The notes: generated from the letters alone by a model not told the origin. 14,421 nucleotides of DNA from Nitrososphaeraceae archaeon (GCA_030038695.1 JASHSN010000545.1:1-14421), one strand, 5' to 3'. Positions 7,711-13,898 are shown, counted from the stretch's first letter. A program made the numbers and translations.

Positions 7711-8043
7711 ATGAAGAAGGACTTTATCATTTCAAAGATCGAAGCTTCTCAAGATGGTGCGCCTTACATCTATATCACATTCAGTGACCCGAACGATTAC
7801 AAATCAGGCGAGAGGCAGCCTTTTGGTCCAAACATGATGGCATTTACCTCTCCTGAAGATTTGATGAAGAATTTACCTAAGATGATGTCAAATATTTCCC
7901 GGATGACCGGTGGCGGTAATGTTCTCACAGATTCCCCTACACTTAAAATGAGTATGAAAGAGTACGAAGACATTGGTGTGAAAGTGGGCGATAGGGTTAC
8001 GGTAGAAATTAAAAAATCAGAAAATGATGGAATTTACGCATGA
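7711..8043 (+). CDS. Small conserved hypothetical protein (110 aa)
   Basis: I recognise this as the kind of small soluble protein found in thaumarchaeal genomes without an assigned function. It has no signal peptide, membrane segment or cysteine. An N-terminal beta-rich part (DFIISKIEASQDGAPYIYIT, residues 4-23) is followed by a Met-rich segment at 40-75 (MMAF, LMKNLPKMMSNISRM). The C-terminal part, at about 77-101 (TLKMSMKEYEDIGVKVGDRV and after), reads like a short beta-barrel edge, where VGDRVTVEI is a common pattern in OB- or SH3-like folds. The coding sequence ends in TGA at 8041-8043. Function unknown; gene reality is well supported by its promoter and coding character. It converges on glyA. 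Confidence 0.8.
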   Translation: MKKDFIISKIEASQDGAPYIYITFSDPNDYKSGERQPFGPNMMAFTSPEDLMKNLPKMMSNISRMTGGGNVLTDSPTLKMSMKEYEDIGVKVGDRVTVEIKKSENDGIYA

Positions 8044-8149
8044 CGAATTTAAAAAGGGTGTTTGACAGTTATTATCGCCATACACTTGTACGTATACATA
8101 TGTTGTAATAATAGTATCGGCATCAGCAAGACTAAGTGAGGCGTAGAAA

Positions 8150-8188
8150 TTATATTCCTCCGTTCATTTTTTAAGACTCGGAATATAA
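8150..8188. terminator. 9-bp inverted repeat between convergent genes
   Basis: TTATATTCC (8150-8158) pairs perfectly with GGAATATAA (8180-8188) around a 21-nt loop containing a six-T run. It lies between the ends of the 7711-8043 gene and glyA, 51 bp before the glyA stop. A two-way terminator is the simplest reading. Confidence 0.45.
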
Positions 8189-8239
8189 AAACTAAAATTT
8201 GATGTAGCTTGTTGGTGTCGTTTGCAGTTACAGGCGTAT

Positions 8240-9559
8240 TTAACTTACAACTAGGCTTATGTATTCGTATGCACCGATCGTGTTATTGAATGCATAATGA
8301 AGTTGTTGGAATCGCTTTCTAAATTCGGCGACATCTTTTGCCACTGTGTTAGGATGCTGCTTATCTACAACCACCCGTTTTATGAAATCAGCAATTTCCT
8401 TCATCTCGCTCTCTTTCATTCCTAGCCTAGTTGTTTCAGGAACACCGATTCTCACTCCACTTGGGTGCAAGTAGTGTCTACCCGCCTTAATGTCTCCAGG
8501 TAATAACTGTCTGTTCAAAATAATATTGGCCTTTTCTAGATCCTTTTCTATTGCACCGCCATCACCAAACTTGGAAACATCTACTGCGATCTGGTGTGAC
8601 GCAGTATAACCTCTTTTCTCGCCTAGGACGCCGAAACCAAATCTAACTAACTCTTCTGCAAGAGCCCGAGCATTTTTGATTACTTGTTTTGCATAATCTT
8701 TTCCGAACTGTAGTGATTCTGCTAATGCAATAGCTTTACCAGCAACATGATGTAGATGATGAGAACTTGTATTGCCTGGAAAAACTGCTTTCTTGATTGC
8801 TTCTGCATGTTTTTCTGATGAGACGATGATTCCACCCTGTGGTCCCCAAAGGGTCTTATGTGAGCTCATAGTCATAGAATCTGCTCCCTCTTTCAGTGGG
8901 TCTTGAAATTCCCCCCCAGCGATTAGGCCAGCCACGTGCGCGCCATCATAATTGATGTATATGTCATGCTCGTGCATAAAATCGGATAATTCTTTTACGG
9001 GATGAGGGAAAAGAAAGAGGCTGCCTCCAAACATTCCAAGCTTTGGCGATTTACCATCACGTACCATTTCTTGGATCTTCTTTTTGGTCTGATCAACATC
9101 TATTGTCATTTCTTCCTTTGAAAATGGATAATATTCGATATTTAAGCCATGGACAAGACCTGCAGTGCCAAAATTCTCCTTTTTTCCGTGGGAAATATGT
9201 CCCCCGTTGGGGATTGAAGCCGCTATCATGTAGTCTCCCGGATGTGAGAATGCAGCATAGATAGCAAGATTTGCTACCACGCCTGATGTTGCTCTGCAAT
9301 CAGCAAACTCTGATCTGAAAACCTTCTTTGCCAACTCGTTGCAGATCAACTCCACCTGATCGATATATGTGCAGCCAGCATAAACTCTCTCGCCTGGCCA
9401 TCCTTCAGCATATCTATTGCCGAAGTCTGACATCAGCGCTTCTCTTACTGCTGCGCTTGGTATATTTTCGCTTGCGATAAGTGGGATTGACTCATTAAAC
9501 CAGCTGTGGTGTTCTTTCATCAGTCTTAATACTTCATCATAGGAAGCTTTAGCATTCAA
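8240..9559 (-). CDS. glyA: Serine hydroxymethyltransferase
   Basis: This 439-residue PLP enzyme interconverts serine and glycine, passing the one-carbon unit to a pterin carrier (tetrahydrofolate or an archaeal equivalent). Visible landmarks are IASENIPS at 28-35, GNRYAEG at 47-53, the PLP-contacting YDGAHVAGL at 204-212 and the PLP-lysine K235 within SSHKT (232-236). GPQGG follows at 239-243 and the carboxylate-binding Arg region GVRIGVPETT at 368-377. Length and motif spacing fit the archaeal form. The start is TTG at 9559; an ATG four bases inside is out of frame and no other start lies before the upstream stop. The gene converges on 7711-8043, and the DNA upstream holds a possible divergent small ORF. 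Confidence 0.97.
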   Translation of the reverse strand: MNAKASYDEVLRLMKEHHSWFNESIPLIASENIPSAAVREALMSDFGNRYAEGWPGERVYAGCTYIDQVELICNELAKKVFRSEFADCRATSGVVANLAIYAAFSHPGDYMIAASIPNGGHISHGKKENFGTAGLVHGLNIEYYPFSKEEMTIDVDQTKKKIQEMVRDGKSPKLGMFGGSLFLFPHPVKELSDFMHEHDIYINYDGAHVAGLIAGGEFQDPLKEGADSMTMSSHKTLWGPQGGIIVSSEKHAEAIKKAVFPGNTSSHHLHHVAGKAIALAESLQFGKDYAKQVIKNARALAEELVRFGFGVLGEKRGYTASHQIAVDVSKFGDGGAIEKDLEKANIILNRQLLPGDIKAGRHYLHPSGVRIGVPETTRLGMKESEMKEIADFIKRVVVDKQHPNTVAKDVAEFRKRFQQLHYAFNNTIGAYEYISLVVS

Positions 9560-9593
9560 CTTAGATATGTAGCATCTTGCGTTACTAGTCCTA

Positions 9594-9602
9594 ATTTAAA
9601 AT
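9594..9602 (-). promoter_or_regulatory. TATA box of glyA
   Basis: The minus strand reads TATTTTAAA, centred about 39 bp before the TTG start, predicting a leader of roughly 12 nt. The sequence is nearly symmetrical, so it might fire in both directions. Confidence 0.4.
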
Positions 9603-9609
9603 ATCGCTT

Positions 9610-9732
9610 ATGATGTGCAATCATGTAAGATATAGAGGAAAACCACCTAACCACGTCTGGCCACACGGAACCATCACAGTTGGACCACGAGCATCATCAG
9701 TTCACACCACTAACTATTACTCGGAATATTGA
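9610..9732 (+). CDS. Possible small protein of 40 codons, divergent from glyA
   Basis: An open frame begins with two consecutive ATGs (9610 and 9613) and runs to TGA at 9730-9732. The peptide starts MMCNHVRYRGKPPNHVWPHG and continues TITVGPRASSVHTTNYYSEY. It is basic and His/Pro-rich, with Cys and several His that could bind metal. The stretch is visibly richer in G+C than its surroundings, which favours coding or another constraint. A strong hairpin (9722-9769) begins at the last codons, as expected for a terminator. Against it: the only TATA-like box is just 12 bp upstream, too close for normal transcription, and CCAC recurs here (9643, 9651, 9661, 9685, 9707), which might instead mark a binding site. 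I do not recognise the family. Confidence 0.3.
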   Translation: MMCNHVRYRGKPPNHVWPHGTITVGPRASSVHTTNYYSEY

Positions 9733-9769
9733 ATATGCTGAATATTTTTGCAAGCATAATTCTATTCCG
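9722..9769. terminator. Long hairpin between the sORF and the winged-helix gene
   Basis: CGGAATA (9722-9728) pairs with TATTCCG (9763-9769); inside it GAAT (9731-9734) pairs with ATTC (9759-9762) and ATGCT (9735-9739) with AGCAT (9753-9757). That makes 16 bp with one internal TT and one bulged A, closing a 13-nt loop with five Ts. It lies 33 bp beyond the winged-helix stop codon and at the end of the plus-strand sORF, so a bidirectional terminator is likely. Confidence 0.55.
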
Positions 9770-9802
9770 GAATAATTAGATTCATCTTTTGTTCAACGTG
9801 TT

Positions 9803-10063
9803 CTATACCTTAATGAAACTGATTGGAGCTACCTCATCCATTTCGTTCTGCAAATGCAATACTCTCATACCTTTGTCTGTTGTTCTATATGTCCGACCCC
9901 CTTCGTATTCTATCAGACCGTTTTCAACTAGAAGTGTTAAATACTCTCTTAGTTGATTAAAGGAGAGATATGCTTTGTACATTAATTTCGTTTTGGTAGC
10001 TCCTCCTCCATTTGCTGCATCTAAAAGTAGCCCGACTATGTCGCTTCTGCTTCTGTATTTCAT
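9803..10063 (-). CDS. ArnR1-like winged-helix transcriptional regulator
   Basis: This 86-residue protein is essentially one winged-helix DNA-binding domain. RSRSDIVGLLLDAANGGGATKTKLMYKA (about 4-31) is the opening helix and turn, SFNQLREYLTLLVENGLIEY (34-53) is the recognition helix region, and GGRTYRTTDKGMRVL (55-69) is the wing. The pattern matches the HTH_45/ArnR1-like family, which is greatly expanded in Nitrososphaerota. These proteins are usually dimeric; their targets are mostly unknown. The ATG at 10063 is supported by a TATA box at 10091-10097 that predicts a leader of only a few nucleotides. An imperfect 18-bp palindrome lies just upstream of that box and may be its own operator. 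It has no partner domain. Confidence 0.9.
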   Translation of the reverse strand: MKYRSRSDIVGLLLDAANGGGATKTKLMYKAYLSFNQLREYLTLLVENGLIEYEGGRTYRTTDKGMRVLHLQNEMDEVAPISFIKV

Positions 10064-10090
10064 ATTTCAATATTGTGATTCGAACTAACT

Positions 10091-10097
10091 ATTTATG
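10091..10097 (-). promoter_or_regulatory. TATA box of the winged-helix gene
   Basis: The minus strand reads CATAAAT, centred 31 bp before the ATG at 10063. Confidence 0.45.
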
Positions 10098-10104
10098 AGA
10101 AATT

Positions 10105-10122
10105 AAGCTTAGTACTAAGGTT
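10105..10122. promoter_or_regulatory. 18-bp palindrome upstream of the winged-helix gene (candidate operator)
   Basis: CTTAGTACTAAG (10108-10119) is a perfect 12-bp palindrome; it extends to 18 bp with a single mismatched position (G10107 against G10120). Its centre is about 20 bp upstream of the TATA box centre, a place where a bound dimer could affect TBP/TFB recruitment. Autoregulation is inference. Confidence 0.4.
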
Positions 10123-10585
10123 TACGTCTATTTCTATCGTATGATACTATTTTGTTGTTTTATTGATACTACATATTTCTATACACAATTATCTATTATA
10201 CTGGAAGCTTTCTTAAGCTAAAACTATTACATGAATCTTCTTGAAGTCGTAGAGTTTTCGTCTTGAGAATCACAGATCTCTGTTAATGGTATATTTGTGG
10301 TGAATCATTTGAAACACTGTATATGTCATTTTGTAGCAGGGTATTGAGATATTCGTTTCGCGAATCTAATTACAGTCACATGATTGAGTTGACGAAACCT
10401 ACGCTATATCTAAAACTCCTCCACTCCACTGGTCACCACCTTTTTTTGGTATGTGAATATCTCAAGGAAGACAAGTTTTTGGGAAGAATCAAAGTACGAG
10501 AATATTATTTCTAATTTTATATCTGTTCTGACATTTGGAATGACCTCACGTGTTATGCCTGAAGCATTCACCGAATATTAAATTA
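10123..10585. other. Intergenic region without a supported gene
   Basis: This is AT-rich DNA with one 63-codon frame (10323-10514) that I do not accept as a gene, because the peptide resembles nothing known and coding signals are weak. A TATA-like stretch near 10290 could drive it. No repeats or RNA genes were seen. Confidence 0.4.
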
Positions 10586-10593
10586 TTAAATAA
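10586..10593 (+). promoter_or_regulatory. Possible TATA box of the small HTH gene
   Basis: TTAAATAA is centred about 26 bp before the GTG at 10615, which fits a leaderless start there. A second box, TTTATATA (10607-10614), would instead fit transcription from near 10637 and the ATG at 10648. Confidence 0.35.
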
Positions 10594-10614
10594 TTTTATT
10601 TTGCATTTATATAC

Positions 10615-10776
10615 GTGCAGACCAGGCAATATCAAAAGAAAAAAAGAATGGTTGAAAAATATATTCGAAAATCTGGGAAGGTAGATCATTCTCTTATTCT
10701 GAATGAAGTAGATGTGGACTATGATACATTAATGCAAATACTCACAGAGTTACGTGCTGAAGGAAGTATAAAATAA
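10615..10776 (+). CDS. Small HTH-like protein (53 aa from GTG, 42 aa from ATG 10648)
   Basis: A short frame begins at GTG 10615 (or ATG 10648) and ends with TAA at 10774-10776. The peptide starts MQTRQYQKKKRMVEKYIRKS and ends with DYDTLMQILTELRAEGSIK. The KKKRMVEKYIRKSGKVD part reads like the basic first helix of a winged helix. LILNEVDVDYDTLMQILTELRAEGSI follows the helix-turn-helix rhythm seen in archaeal regulators, where the recognition helix ends in a Glu-Gly-x-Ile turn. The wing is missing, so it may be a minimal DNA-binding protein or a shortened regulator. Codon use and charged, helical composition look like real coding sequence. Two TATA-like boxes precede it. It is not part of an operon: 160 bp follow before the next gene. 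Confidence 0.55.
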   Translation: MQTRQYQKKKRMVEKYIRKSGKVDHSLILNEVDVDYDTLMQILTELRAEGSIK

Positions 10777-10803
10777 TGTCAAGCAGAAACTCACTATTTT
10801 GCA

Positions 10804-10857
10804 TATAGCACTTATAATAAAAGGTCTCGCTTTCCTCATGCACTTTGTTGTGCTATA
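10804..10857 (+). terminator. Inverted repeat downstream of the small HTH gene
   Basis: TATAGCAC (10804-10811) pairs perfectly with GTGCTATA (10850-10857). A competing hairpin, GCAC (10840-10843) with GTGC (10850-10853), shares the right arm. The pair may terminate the small HTH transcript or lie upstream of the next promoter as a regulatory site. Confidence 0.3.
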
Positions 10858-10903
10858 ATTTTAGTACGGTATTGAGACAGGAATGCACAGCAGCAATCCA
10901 AAC

Positions 10904-10911
10904 TTTAAATA
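10904..10911 (+). promoter_or_regulatory. TATA box of the 188-residue secreted protein gene
   Basis: TTTAAATA is centred about 29 bp before the ATG at 10937, consistent with a leaderless or very short leader. Confidence 0.5.
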
Positions 10912-10936
10912 CTAGAGTGAGCCCCTATCATTAAGA

Positions 10937-11503
10937 ATGATAGAGATCGATTTCAAACAAAACGAAAAAAAGGTTCTGGTTCGATTTTTCGCTTTAGCTC
11001 TGGCTCTCGTCTCCGCAACTGTCGTAATGACATTGTCGTCTCAATCGGCTAATGCGCAAATCACCCCTGCTCAACAACAGGCGCTAAGGAGTCTTGTAGA
11101 AACAGGCTACACTAACAGTTATCCCATAAATCCCCCTCGCTCATGGTGCAGTGGCTGTCCACATGTTTCGATAAAGTATAGTATCAATTTAGGGCAACTT
11201 ATTGCGATGGTGCCAGATCAGCCTAGAACTAGTCTTGACGTCATCATTGCTCCAACACAACACCAATCTTCGTTAGGGGTACTTACTATACAGATACCGC
11301 GATGGGCGCTAGATTCTAAAAATGCACAAGGAACTGATCAGCCGTTTCGTGTAACATTGGATGGTCATGGCCTTGCTTGGTCACAACTTCAACAGACCAA
11401 TACTTATAGGGTCATAGGCGCATACTTCGGCGCACAAAATGGATTTCTGCAAATTTACGGAACCCAAGGTGCTGTAACAAAAGCGTTCCCAACGAACCAC
11501 TAA
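10937..11503 (+). CDS. Secreted protein, thaumarchaeal beta-rich extracellular domain
   Basis: The 188-residue product has a clear Sec signal peptide: basic residues at 8-16, hydrophobic core FFALALALVSATVVMTL (17-33) and a likely cut after ANA at 38-40. The mature part begins with a Gln-rich helix (44-54), then a WCSGCPH segment with C71 and C74, its only cysteines, which could form a disulfide or bind metal. Residues 98-176 are beta-rich (TSLDVIIAP, LTIQIPRWALD, DQPFRVTLDG, RVIGAYFGAQNGFLQIYGTQG). The IPR...D....PF.V..DG...YRVI..YF...G...I.GT pattern resembles a domain often seen in thaumarchaeal exported proteins that end in a PEFG anchor. No such anchor or C-terminal membrane helix is present here, so it is probably released or held by partners. 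The function is unknown. Confidence 0.8.
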   Translation: MIEIDFKQNEKKVLVRFFALALALVSATVVMTLSSQSANAQITPAQQQALRSLVETGYTNSYPINPPRSWCSGCPHVSIKYSINLGQLIAMVPDQPRTSLDVIIAPTQHQSSLGVLTIQIPRWALDSKNAQGTDQPFRVTLDGHGLAWSQLQQTNTYRVIGAYFGAQNGFLQIYGTQGAVTKAFPTNH

Positions 11504-11518
11504 TTATTATGAATAGGT

Positions 11519-11558
11519 AAAGGTATAGTCAGAGCTGCACATCATATCTACCTTTTTT
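11519..11558 (+). terminator. Hairpin and T-run after the secreted protein gene
   Basis: AAAGGTA (11519-11525) pairs with TACCTTT (11549-11555), and the right arm runs into a six-T stretch ending at 11558. It starts 16 bp after the stop codon. Confidence 0.5.
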
Positions 11559-11759
11559 GTTTCTAGGCGACTGTCTTTTCGCAAAGAATGGATAGTGACA
11601 AATAAGAGAATTATGGCATAACAATGTGTGTCAGTATATTCTGATTTTACCTTATTTGCTATCGGATTTGTAGGTGTCGTTGCTACGCTTTGATTGGTCT
11701 ATAAACAAATAATATATGCGTGCACCGGATGTCAAAAAAATAAAAATAGCTTAGAAATG

Positions 11760-11876
11760 GACGGAATCCCGTTATTGCCTTGCCGTGATGGTATCTACGG
11801 GATACTGCATGCATTTTAGCCTTGACTGGGCTTAGTTCCATCATGTTGTATTGCGTACAACATACGTTCAGCCCAG
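11760..11876 (+). ncRNA. Candidate structured RNA: three successive stem-loops
   Basis: In the gene-free interval 11504-12077, this stretch is richer in G+C than its flanks and folds into consecutive hairpins. They are ACGG/CCGT (11761-11764 with 11769-11772), GTATC/GATAC (11791-11795 with 11801-11805), and a two-part stem in which CTGGGCT (11826-11832) pairs with AGCCCAG (11870-11876) and encloses ATGTTGTA/TACAACAT (11843-11850 with 11856-11863, 5-nt loop). All arms are perfect. It does not match tRNA, SRP or RNase P RNA, and I see no C/D box pair. TATA-like sequence lies near 11699-11717. The strand is assumed, since the stems work on either. The remainder of the interval shows no gene. Confidence 0.35.
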
Positions 11877-12077
11877 AGATAATTAATTATACAGGTCAAG
11901 CAGAACATCCAGATTCCGAATAGGTCGAGTACATTAAAAGTTAGAAACTTGACTTTAGTTGAAGTTTAGCTACTGTTATAATCGAAGTCATATGCTTGAT
12001 CTTTTATCTCAAATTGGAAATTTAAATTGCTTGCGGCGGTTATCTTTCTTTTTCAATTGCGTAAAATTTCCATAATA

Positions 12078-12557
12078 TTATTGCCTTTTCTTTTCACTGT
12101 AATCCCATGTAGAATAGTAACTCGGCGTAATCTCTAAGATAACCGACTCTCCGTCTTTAATGCTGCCTATGAGAGAGGTTGCCATAGGATGTGCAAGACT
12201 TCCTAGATATTTGACAATTATTTTTTCAGCTATTGGTGTATTGTGATTAATGTCCTCGTGAATTTTCACCTTTCCTTTGCCTCTAACGCCTTTATATGGC
12301 AGGTTTGGGTCATCCACGCAATAATAAACGGTATCCCTTCTGCTCAAGTTTTCTATCTTTTTTGATCTTTTGGACGTCTCTATGTAGAACTTGTTATTAG
12401 TGGCATCAAAGTAATACCATGCAGGATGAATATTCGGATCTGCTTTGTTGTCAATTGTGCCGATATAGATATTAAGTTTACTATTGCTCAAAAAGTTCCT
12501 TATTTCATCCTCAGTCAATTGCGTGCCGAAACGTGGACTGGCATTGAATATTCTCAT
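12078..12557 (-). CDS. Pyridoxamine 5'-phosphate oxidase-like split-barrel flavoprotein
   Basis: The 159-residue protein has the split beta-barrel layout of the PNPOx/F420-binding superfamily. It opens with helix LTEDEIRNFLS (about 14-24), then strands YIGTID (31-36) and IHPAWYYFD (43-51). Next come FYIETSKRSKKIENL (57-71), where the Ser/Arg/Lys usually bind the flavin or F420 phosphate, TVYYCVDD (76-83), and KGVRGKGKVKI (89-99). Family members bind FMN or F420 and reduce varied substrates or bind haem; neither the cofactor nor the substrate can be assigned here. I use the ATG at 12557, not one 42 bp upstream, because a TATA box (12581-12588) is centred exactly 27 bp before 12557 and downstream of the earlier ATG. 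This suggests a leaderless mRNA. The gene stands alone. Confidence 0.82.
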   Translation of the reverse strand: MRIFNASPRFGTQLTEDEIRNFLSNSKLNIYIGTIDNKADPNIHPAWYYFDATNNKFYIETSKRSKKIENLSRRDTVYYCVDDPNLPYKGVRGKGKVKIHEDINHNTPIAEKIIVKYLGSLAHPMATSLIGSIKDGESVILEITPSYYSTWDYSEKKRQ

Positions 12558-12580
12558 ATTGTCAATTATAGTTAGAGAAC

Positions 12581-12588
12581 ATTTTATA
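12581..12588 (-). promoter_or_regulatory. TATA box of the split-barrel protein gene
   Basis: The minus strand reads TATAAAAT, centred 27 bp before the ATG at 12557. It decides the start, since an upstream in-frame ATG at 12599 lies on the far side of the box. Confidence 0.6.
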
Positions 12589-12751
12589 TTTGTGATCATA
12601 AATGCAGCCGATTATTGCTGAAGCTATAAGATGGCCCACCGTTATAAAAGAGCTAAATTCTGTTTCCCGTTCATACCATACTCAATCAGCCAACGATCAC
12701 CTCAGTAGATCGGCTACGTCTATTTATTTATCCGCTGATTTTATGGTCTAT

Positions 12752-13147
12752 CTATGGAGATTGAGTAACTTCTACCAAAACACCGGGGGGTGGAACAACC
12801 CTTAAAATACCGGCAGTTGTAGAATGTGTTTCATCGTTGCTGTATTGAATGTTTCTGTTGCCGCTGTCACTAATACCGGCAGTTGAAGTTTGATAATCGC
12901 CGATTGAAGTTTGATAATAGCAATTGTTTGCTGATTGTATGGATGGGGGATCCTCATGCGTTTTCGACAGACAATGGTAAAATTTGTTAATTTCTTTGTC
13001 CAAGTTAAGATTGCCCGTGCTCACTTGTTCTTGGATTACGAACGCGCCTCTATTGCTTGAGGCCATTGCGAAATTATTAGAAATATTTGTCGTTAAAATT
13101 GACACGCCAAAAATAATCGCAACCAATATTAACAGTGGGTTATTCAT
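12752..13147 (-). CDS. Small exported protein with internal repeats
   Basis: This 131-residue product starts with a signal peptide (hydrophobic PLLILVAIIFGVSIL at 4-18, probable cut near AMA at 27-29). The mature protein has two cysteines, C59 and C76, that may pair. Residues 77-115 are built of short repeats: a YQTS heptad occurs twice (YYQTSIGDYQTS), and a TAGI unit occurs twice, 22 residues apart. The DNA shows the same as direct repeats of 15 and 14 bp. It ends in a Val/Pro-rich tail (RVVPPPGVLVEV). I do not recognise the family; similar low-complexity exported proteins are common in Nitrososphaerota and may be cell-surface or extracellular components. The start ATG is supported by a TATA box centred 27 bp upstream, and a GAGGTAAC stretch also precedes it. 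Confidence 0.7.
   Translation of the reverse strand: MNNPLLILVAIIFGVSILTTNISNNFAMASSNRGAFVIQEQVSTGNLNLDKEINKFYHCLSKTHEDPPSIQSANNCYYQTSIGDYQTSTAGISDSGNRNIQYSNDETHSTTAGILRVVPPPGVLVEVTQSP
12806..12885. repeat. 14-bp direct repeat pair within the exported protein gene
   Basis: AATACCGGCAGTTG occurs at 12806-12819 and 12872-12885, 66 bp apart, which is exactly 22 codons and keeps the reading frame. Confidence 0.8.
12883..12918. repeat. 15-bp tandem repeat within the exported protein gene
   Basis: TTGAAGTTTGATAAT occurs at 12883-12897 and 12904-12918, a 21-bp unit encoding a seven-residue repeat. Confidence 0.8.
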
Positions 13148-13170
13148 ATCGTAGAGTTACCTCTTCATTC

Positions 13171-13177
13171 TTATATG
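13171..13177 (-). promoter_or_regulatory. TATA box of the exported repeat protein gene
   Basis: The minus strand reads CATATAA, centred 27 bp before the ATG at 13147, indicating a leaderless transcript. The interval 13178-13431 beyond it has no gene I would support. Confidence 0.5.
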
Positions 13178-13431
13178 ATTTCAGGATGCGTGGACTTGTC
13201 TCTCATTACTGTACAATCATCTGAAACTTAATTAGTGATTTTTGTTATTTCTCACTGCATTACCAGTATGAGGAGTCGTTATCTATGATTGGCTTACTGT
13301 TTTTGTTATTGCTATCAGTACAAATAATTACAATATACTTTGAGATTGGAACCTGCAGTATCATACCAGTGTTATACGCATTTTGAGAATAGTCATGATG
13401 GATGAATGATTAAGTCTTATCTTCAGAAAGA

Positions 13432-13869
13432 CTACCTGATCATTCCTTTGGATAGATACGGATACTTCATTGTATCTATGAGCTTGACTTTTAGTTTGAG
13501 GCTTTTGTCTGGATTGAAAACGTAAATCATACAATCAGGATTCAGATACATGTAGTCTTGTCTGCAACATCCACACATAGCAGCACCTTGTTTGGTCTCT
13601 GAATCACTTGTAATAGCCACAGCTTTGATATTTGTGTATCCACTAGAGATTGCTTTCAGAAGTGCTACATTTTCTGCATGAAATGCACGGCTAAAAGATA
13701 TCTCGATATTACAACCAGAAAATATTGATGAATCTCCCTTACTATTAACAGCCAAAACAGCGGCACCTACTCTGATCTTTGATATTTCTGCTTGTGCCAG
13801 GGTTATTGCAGAAAAAATTGCATCCCTTAAGTCAATTTCTCTGATCTTTAATTCTTTTTCAGATGACAT
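13432..13869 (-). CDS. cdd: Cytidine deaminase
   Basis: This 145-residue protein has the length of the small tetrameric cytidine deaminases, which convert cytidine and deoxycytidine to the uridine forms in pyrimidine salvage. Zinc and catalytic residues are visible: H64 and E66 in FHAENVAL, and C99 and C102 in MCGCCRQ, followed by R103 and Q104. The VGAAVLA segment (34-40) and GCNIE (52-56) are the substrate-side motifs. Three features differ from the textbook form: the Pro before the first zinc Cys is Met, an extra Cys (C101) sits between the zinc ligands, and the usual Tyr-Ser-Asn/Pro-Phe stretch before VGAA is ISKIR. Activity is likely but specificity could differ. A TATA box centred 26 bp upstream indicates a leaderless mRNA. 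The gene stands alone. Confidence 0.88.
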   Translation of the reverse strand: MSSEKELKIREIDLRDAIFSAITLAQAEISKIRVGAAVLAVNSKGDSSIFSGCNIEISFSRAFHAENVALLKAISSGYTNIKAVAITSDSETKQGAAMCGCCRQDYMYLNPDCMIYVFNPDKSLKLKVKLIDTMKYPYLSKGMIR

Positions 13870-13891
13870 TACTTGTCATATACCTTTTTGT

Positions 13892-13898
13892 CTTATAA
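13892..13898 (-). promoter_or_regulatory. TATA box of the cytidine deaminase gene
   Basis: The minus strand reads TTATAAG, centred about 26 bp before the ATG at 13869, which predicts a leaderless mRNA. Confidence 0.55.

Noticed and set aside
7469..7787. Overlapping 60-65 codon plus-strand frames between cbiE and the next gene
   Set aside because: They are low-complexity, Phe/Ile/Tyr-rich and overlap each other and the promoter and start of the 7711 gene, which has better coding features.
9643..9710. CCAC repeats considered as a CRISPR-like or C/D-box RNA signal
   Set aside because: The repeats are only 4 bp with irregular spacing, and no proper D box or full C/D pair is present.
10323..10514. 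63-codon plus-strand frame with a TATA-like stretch near 10290
   Set aside because: The peptide matches nothing I know, its composition is not clearly coding, and TATA-like sequence is common in AT-rich DNA; conservation would be needed.
13285..13386. 33-codon frame encoding a hydrophobic peptide (MIGLLFLLLLSVQ...)
   Set aside because: Too short, no suitably placed promoter, and T-rich DNA readily yields Leu/Phe-rich frames.
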